Assembly: GCF_005519465.1 (NCBI RefSeq)
Contig: NZ_CP027859.1
Span: 496,001 to 560,000 of the forward strand
DNA from: Streptomyces clavuligerus
GTDB taxonomy: Bacteria; Actinomycetota; Actinomycetes; Streptomycetales; Streptomycetaceae
Reading direction: 5' to 3'
Length of the DNA stretch: 64,000 nucleotides
Shown here piece by piece: positions 61,590-64,000 of the stretch. Made by a program: the position numbers and the translations under genes. Each line of letters begins with the position of its first letter. Position 1 is the first letter of the stretch. The notes under the pieces were generated by a model, which was not told the origin of the DNA, did no database searches, and saw nothing but the letters and a program-made list of their open reading frames with translations.

Positions 61590-61995
61590 TGGCGAACGAG
61601 GACATCCTGTCGTTGGCGTCCGCGAGGAAGATGGAACGCCTTCCCGGCGCAATGGAGTTGATCATGCAGCCGCCGCCGTAGTTCGCGTCGGGGTAGATGG
61701 TGACGTACCAGTCGGTGCGGTTCCAGAGCGAGGTGGCCTTGTCGTTGAAGACCTGGCCGACGTAGGCCACGCTGTGGTCCGTCGCGATGAACGACCCCTC
61801 GTAGTTGATGTGCTCCCACGCACAGAACTGGTGGGGCGGACAGTCGGCGAGGCTCGCCGAGGCCGCGGGGGCCTGAACCGTCGCACCGGCCAGAACGAGG
61901 GTGAGGGCACCGGCCAGAGTGGTCAGCCGGGAGCGGAGAGAGCCATGCTGTTCCATCGAGGTCCGCACGTTCTTCCGACTCCTCAGGTTCTTCAT
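61567..61995 (-). CDS. Secreted peptidase inhibitor I36-like protein
   Basis: This 142-residue protein has an unusually long polar N-terminus (MKNLRSRKNVRTSMEQHG) before the hydrophobic signal core. The mature domain has CPPHQFCAWEHINYEG and SLWNRTDWYVTIY, the pattern of Streptomyces subtilisin/metalloprotease inhibitor I36 proteins, which have a crystallin-like fold with a disulphide. It probably inhibits an extracellular protease, its own or a competitor's. AGAGGATC is upstream of the ATG at 61995. Confidence 0.8.
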   Translation of the reverse strand: MKNLRSRKNVRTSMEQHGSLRSRLTTLAGALTLVLAGATVQAPAASASLADCPPHQFCAWEHINYEGSFIATDHSVAYVGQVFNDKATSLWNRTDWYVTIYPDANYGGGCMINSIAPGRRSIFLADANDRMSSFAITPGALC

Positions 61996-62040
61996 GCTCG
62001 GAGATCCTCTGCTTGGGGGTTTTCCTGATCGGCTCAGCAC

Positions 62041-62056
62041 GCGGGGGCTGCCCCGC
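62041..62056 (-). terminator. Short hairpin after crystallin-like gene
   Basis: GCGGGG and CCCCGC form a 6- or 7-bp stem, 9 bp beyond the stop codon of the minus-strand gene ending at 62065. Weak. Confidence 0.4.
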
Positions 62057-62064
62057 GGCCGGCC

Positions 62065-62430
62065 CTACTTCGAGAACGCGTAGGAGCTGATCCGGTCGTT
62101 CCAGGGGCCGAGACCGTTCTGCGAGGCCCAGAACCAGGTGGACGCCCCGGCGATCCCGCTGTGCTCGAAGACCACCATCGCGCACGGCTGGTGCATCTGG
62201 ATCGAGCTGATGCGGTCGTTCCACGCGGACGGGAGGTTGCGCTGCGAGGAGACGAAGACGCACTCGTCCGCGTAGAGGTCGATGGACGCACCCTGGTAGT
62301 TCGCGTGTTCGTACACGGTGGCCACCCGCTGGGCCCTGGGTGCCGCGTCGGCGGTACCCGCCGCGCAGAGCACGAGGGACATCGCGGTGGCCGCGGCCAT
62401 CAGGACCGCCGAACCGATTCGCTGGAGCAT
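62065..62430 (-). CDS. Secreted beta/gamma-crystallin protein
   Basis: This 121-residue protein has a signal peptide (cleavage near ADAAPRAQ) and two Greek-key motifs. Each has a Y/F-E-H-x-x-x-x-G strand (VYEHANYQGAS and VFEHSGIAGAS) and the calcium-binding sequence NDRISS (WNDRISSIQM and WNDRISSYAF). Bacterial microbial crystallins bind calcium and are stress- or spore-associated. GGAGG 6 nt before the ATG at 62430. It is encoded just upstream of the I36-like gene on the same strand and possibly co-transcribed. Confidence 0.88.
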   Translation of the reverse strand: MLQRIGSAVLMAAATAMSLVLCAAGTADAAPRAQRVATVYEHANYQGASIDLYADECVFVSSQRNLPSAWNDRISSIQMHQPCAMVVFEHSGIAGASTWFWASQNGLGPWNDRISSYAFSK

Positions 62431-62608
62431 GCGTGGCCTCCGGAGTGGGAACCCGGACGCGGGTGCGTCCCGGGCACCCACCCCCACGGGCCCGCGCCAC
62501 CCCCGGTTCACCGCCCCGTCCCCGTACGGGGAAACACGCCGTCCCCGGAACGGACGCCGGGGACGGGGGCGGAGCGGGGGGCGACATCACCCCGAAATCA
62601 GCACAGGT

Positions 62609-62627
62609 TAAGGTAAGGCTCACCTTA
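62609..62627 (+). promoter_or_regulatory. Iron box (DmdR/IdeR-type) of siderophore uptake operon
   Basis: TAAGGTAAGGCTCACCTTA is a near-perfect 19-bp palindrome matching the actinobacterial iron box (TTAGGTTAGGCTAACCTAA type). It lies 31 bp before the GTG at 62658 and should bind the iron-loaded repressor DmdR/IdeR, switching the operon on under iron limitation. Confidence 0.85.
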
Positions 62628-62657
62628 TTCGTTGTAGGCAGAATCGGGAGCCCCGCC

Positions 62658-63719
62658 GTGCGTGGCAGAAGTGTGAAGGCCGTACTGGCCGCGTTGGTCG
62701 TCGGCGGTCTGGTCGCCGGGTGCGCAGGATCGGACGGGGACTCCGCCGCCGGATCGGCGAAGGGCGGTGACAGCGCCCGGAGCGCCGTCACCGGCGCCAA
62801 GGACGGCAAGGGCCCCTCCGCCGCGCCCAGCGCGCTGCCGGACGGCAAGGGAACGGACGCCGGGGACGGGGAGTTCCCCCGTACCGTCGGCCACTTCCAG
62901 GGGAAGACCGAGCTGAAGAAGGCGCCCCGGCGGATCGCCGTCCTCTCCACCGGGCAGCTCGACGACCTGCTGACCCTGGGCACCGTTCCGGTCGCCGCGA
63001 CCCGGGGCGAGAACGCCGGGCTGGTGCCGGACTACCTCGCCGACGCCTTCCCCGCGCACAAGAAGCAGCTCGGCGCGATGACCGACGCGGGGACCCGGGC
63101 CGCGCCCAACCTGGAGTCGCTGGACCGCGCCAAGCCCGATCTGATTCTCGCCAACACCTCCCTCGGTGACCTCTACCCCAAGCTCTCGGCCATCGCGCCG
63201 ACCGTCGTCACCAAGGGCCAGGGCATCAACTGGAAGACCGATCTGCTGCTGGTCGGCGCGGCGATCGGCAAGGCAGGACAGGCGCAGAAGGTCCTCGACG
63301 CCTTCGCCGATGAGGCCCGGGAGAGCGGCGCGCGGCTGGGCGCACGGGACGCCGAGGTCTCCATGGTGCGGTTCACCCCCGGCCGTACCAGGATGTTCGG
63401 CGTGTCGTCCTTCACCGGTTCCATCGCCGTCGACCTCGGGGTGAAGCGTCCGAAGAGCCAGGAGTTCCTGGCGGTGTCGGAGGACATCAGCGCCGAGCGG
63501 ATCGACGCCGCCGACGGCGAGTGGATCTTCTACTCCGTGCAGGGCGACCCGGCGAAGACGGAGGCGGGCAGTGTGCTCGCCGGGCCGCTGTGGCAGTCGC
63601 TGAAGGCCGTCAAGGGCAAGCGGGCGATCCAGGTCGACGACGACCCGTGGTACCTCAACGCGGGCCCCACGGCGGCCGGTCTCGTCCTCGACGAACTCAC
63701 CGACCGGCTCGGCGGCTGA
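62658..63719 (+). CDS. Iron-siderophore ABC transporter substrate-binding lipoprotein
   Basis: This 353-residue lipoprotein has the lipobox LVAGC at Cys22. A Gly/Ser/Lys-rich linker (about 25-75) is followed by a TroA/FepB-like binding domain: RIAVLSTGQLDDLLTLGTVP, ESLDRAKPDLILANTS, and a C-terminal lobe ending DDDPWYLNAGPTAAGLVLDEL. It should capture a ferric siderophore outside the membrane and hand it to the FecCD permease encoded next. The start is GTG at 62658 with GGGAG upstream, just behind the iron box. Confidence 0.9.
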   Translation: MRGRSVKAVLAALVVGGLVAGCAGSDGDSAAGSAKGGDSARSAVTGAKDGKGPSAAPSALPDGKGTDAGDGEFPRTVGHFQGKTELKKAPRRIAVLSTGQLDDLLTLGTVPVAATRGENAGLVPDYLADAFPAHKKQLGAMTDAGTRAAPNLESLDRAKPDLILANTSLGDLYPKLSAIAPTVVTKGQGINWKTDLLLVGAAIGKAGQAQKVLDAFADEARESGARLGARDAEVSMVRFTPGRTRMFGVSSFTGSIAVDLGVKRPKSQEFLAVSEDISAERIDAADGEWIFYSVQGDPAKTEAGSVLAGPLWQSLKAVKGKRAIQVDDDPWYLNAGPTAAGLVLDELTDRLGG

Positions 63720-63744
63720 GCGACCGGCAGCCGACAGCCCACCG

Positions 63745-64000
63745 ATGAAGGCCCCCGTCGCCGGGGCCGGGCGGTGTGTCCCCTCCGTACCGGGGAGACA
63801 CACCGTCCGGCATGTCCTCGGCCCCCTCCTCGCCCTCGTTCTCACCACCGTCGCCGCCGTGCTCAGCCTGGCCGTCGGGGCCCGGCCGGTGCCGCCCGCC
63901 GCCGTGCTGGACGCGCTGCTGCACGGCGCGTCGGCCGACGACCCGGACGCCCTGGTCGTCCGGTCCCTGCGGGTGCCGCGGACCGCCGTCGCCCTGGTCG
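63745..64000 (+). CDS. FecCD-family iron-siderophore ABC permease (3' truncated)
   Basis: Only the first 85 residues lie in the window. After a polar N-terminus comes a transmembrane helix (LGPLLALVLTTVAAVLSLAVGAR) and then DDPDALVVRSLRVPRTAVALV. The RVPRT word is the family hallmark preceding the second helix. It starts 25 bp after the binding-protein stop and is the second gene of the iron-regulated operon. A hairpin with arms GTGTGTC and GACACAC (63775-63804) lies inside the first 20 codons, unusual for a translated region; the start could be further downstream. Confidence 0.82.
   Translation, partial: MKAPVAGAGRCVPSVPGRHTVRHVLGPLLALVLTTVAAVLSLAVGARPVPPAAVLDALLHGASADDPDALVVRSLRVPRTAVALV

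Noticed and set aside
1..64000. tRNA, rRNA, CRISPR array, insertion sequence or integrase
   Set aside because: None recognised on either strand by eye; no cloverleaf T-loop, spacer array or transposase motif was found.

Overview
The window is very GC-rich actinobacterial DNA. Streptomyces is the best fit: GTG and TTG starts with AGGAGG-type ribosome binding sites, leaderless promoters, rare TTA (bldA) codons, a DmdR/IdeR-type iron box, many secreted small proteins, twin-arginine-like signals, and families typical of that genus (DUF389, STAND-WD40, MprF-like, FecCD, peptidase inhibitor I36). No rRNA, tRNA, CRISPR array, insertion sequence or phage gene was seen. The mix of secreted, orphan and accessory genes suggests a chromosome arm or other accessory region. 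By eye, the first 12.6 kb is somewhat less GC-rich than the rest.

Region 1 (1-12.6 kb) looks like a lipid or polyketide locus. On the + strand are a 5'-truncated Lgt, two tandem duplicated short-chain dehydrogenases with leaderless promoters, and an MMPL exporter. Converging on them is a seven-gene minus-strand operon with several 4-bp stop/start overlaps: fatty acid desaturase, KAS III, MupA-type luciferase-like monooxygenase, free-standing KR-ACP protein, FabF-type ketosynthase, di-iron fatty acid hydroxylase and PAP2 phosphatase. There is no acyltransferase, thioesterase or ligase in view, so the route probably borrows from primary metabolism. MMPL and PAP2 suggest an exported lipid.

Region 2 (13-25 kb) holds a secreted metalloprotease; a two-gene operon of a CHAT (caspase-like) protease and a membrane-anchored ricin lectin that share a 19-residue RHIM/amyloid-like motif; a YVTN/DUF11 secreted protein; two small secreted proteins; and a large HTH-STAND-WD40 protein with a decayed WD40 fragment beside it. 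The CHAT-lectin pair is my best candidate for a poorly described signalling or cell-death system.

Region 3 (25-42 kb) is a set of single genes: kelch protein, LysR regulator, secreted endonuclease/phosphatase-fold enzyme, XRE-cupin regulator divergent from a methyltransferase with a doubtful 3' end, secreted propeller-like protein, an orphan DUF4157 protein with a HELTH motif and a 30-residue repeat array, an LLM oxidoreductase, a DUF389 membrane protein, a polyprenyl synthase and a small secreted protein.

Region 4 (42-49 kb) is one 2331-residue gene with LamG-like domains, no signal peptide and an in-frame TTA codon. Region 5 (49-64 kb) holds a cutinase-like hydrolase, a secreted trypsin-like protease, a TerB protein, an orphan DMATS-type prenyltransferase, a membrane protein, an AhpD-like protein, a rhomboid-like/MprF/rhomboid-like block, an APC permease with an EamA-like transporter, two crystallin-fold secreted proteins, and the start of an iron-regulated siderophore ABC uptake operon cut by the window end.
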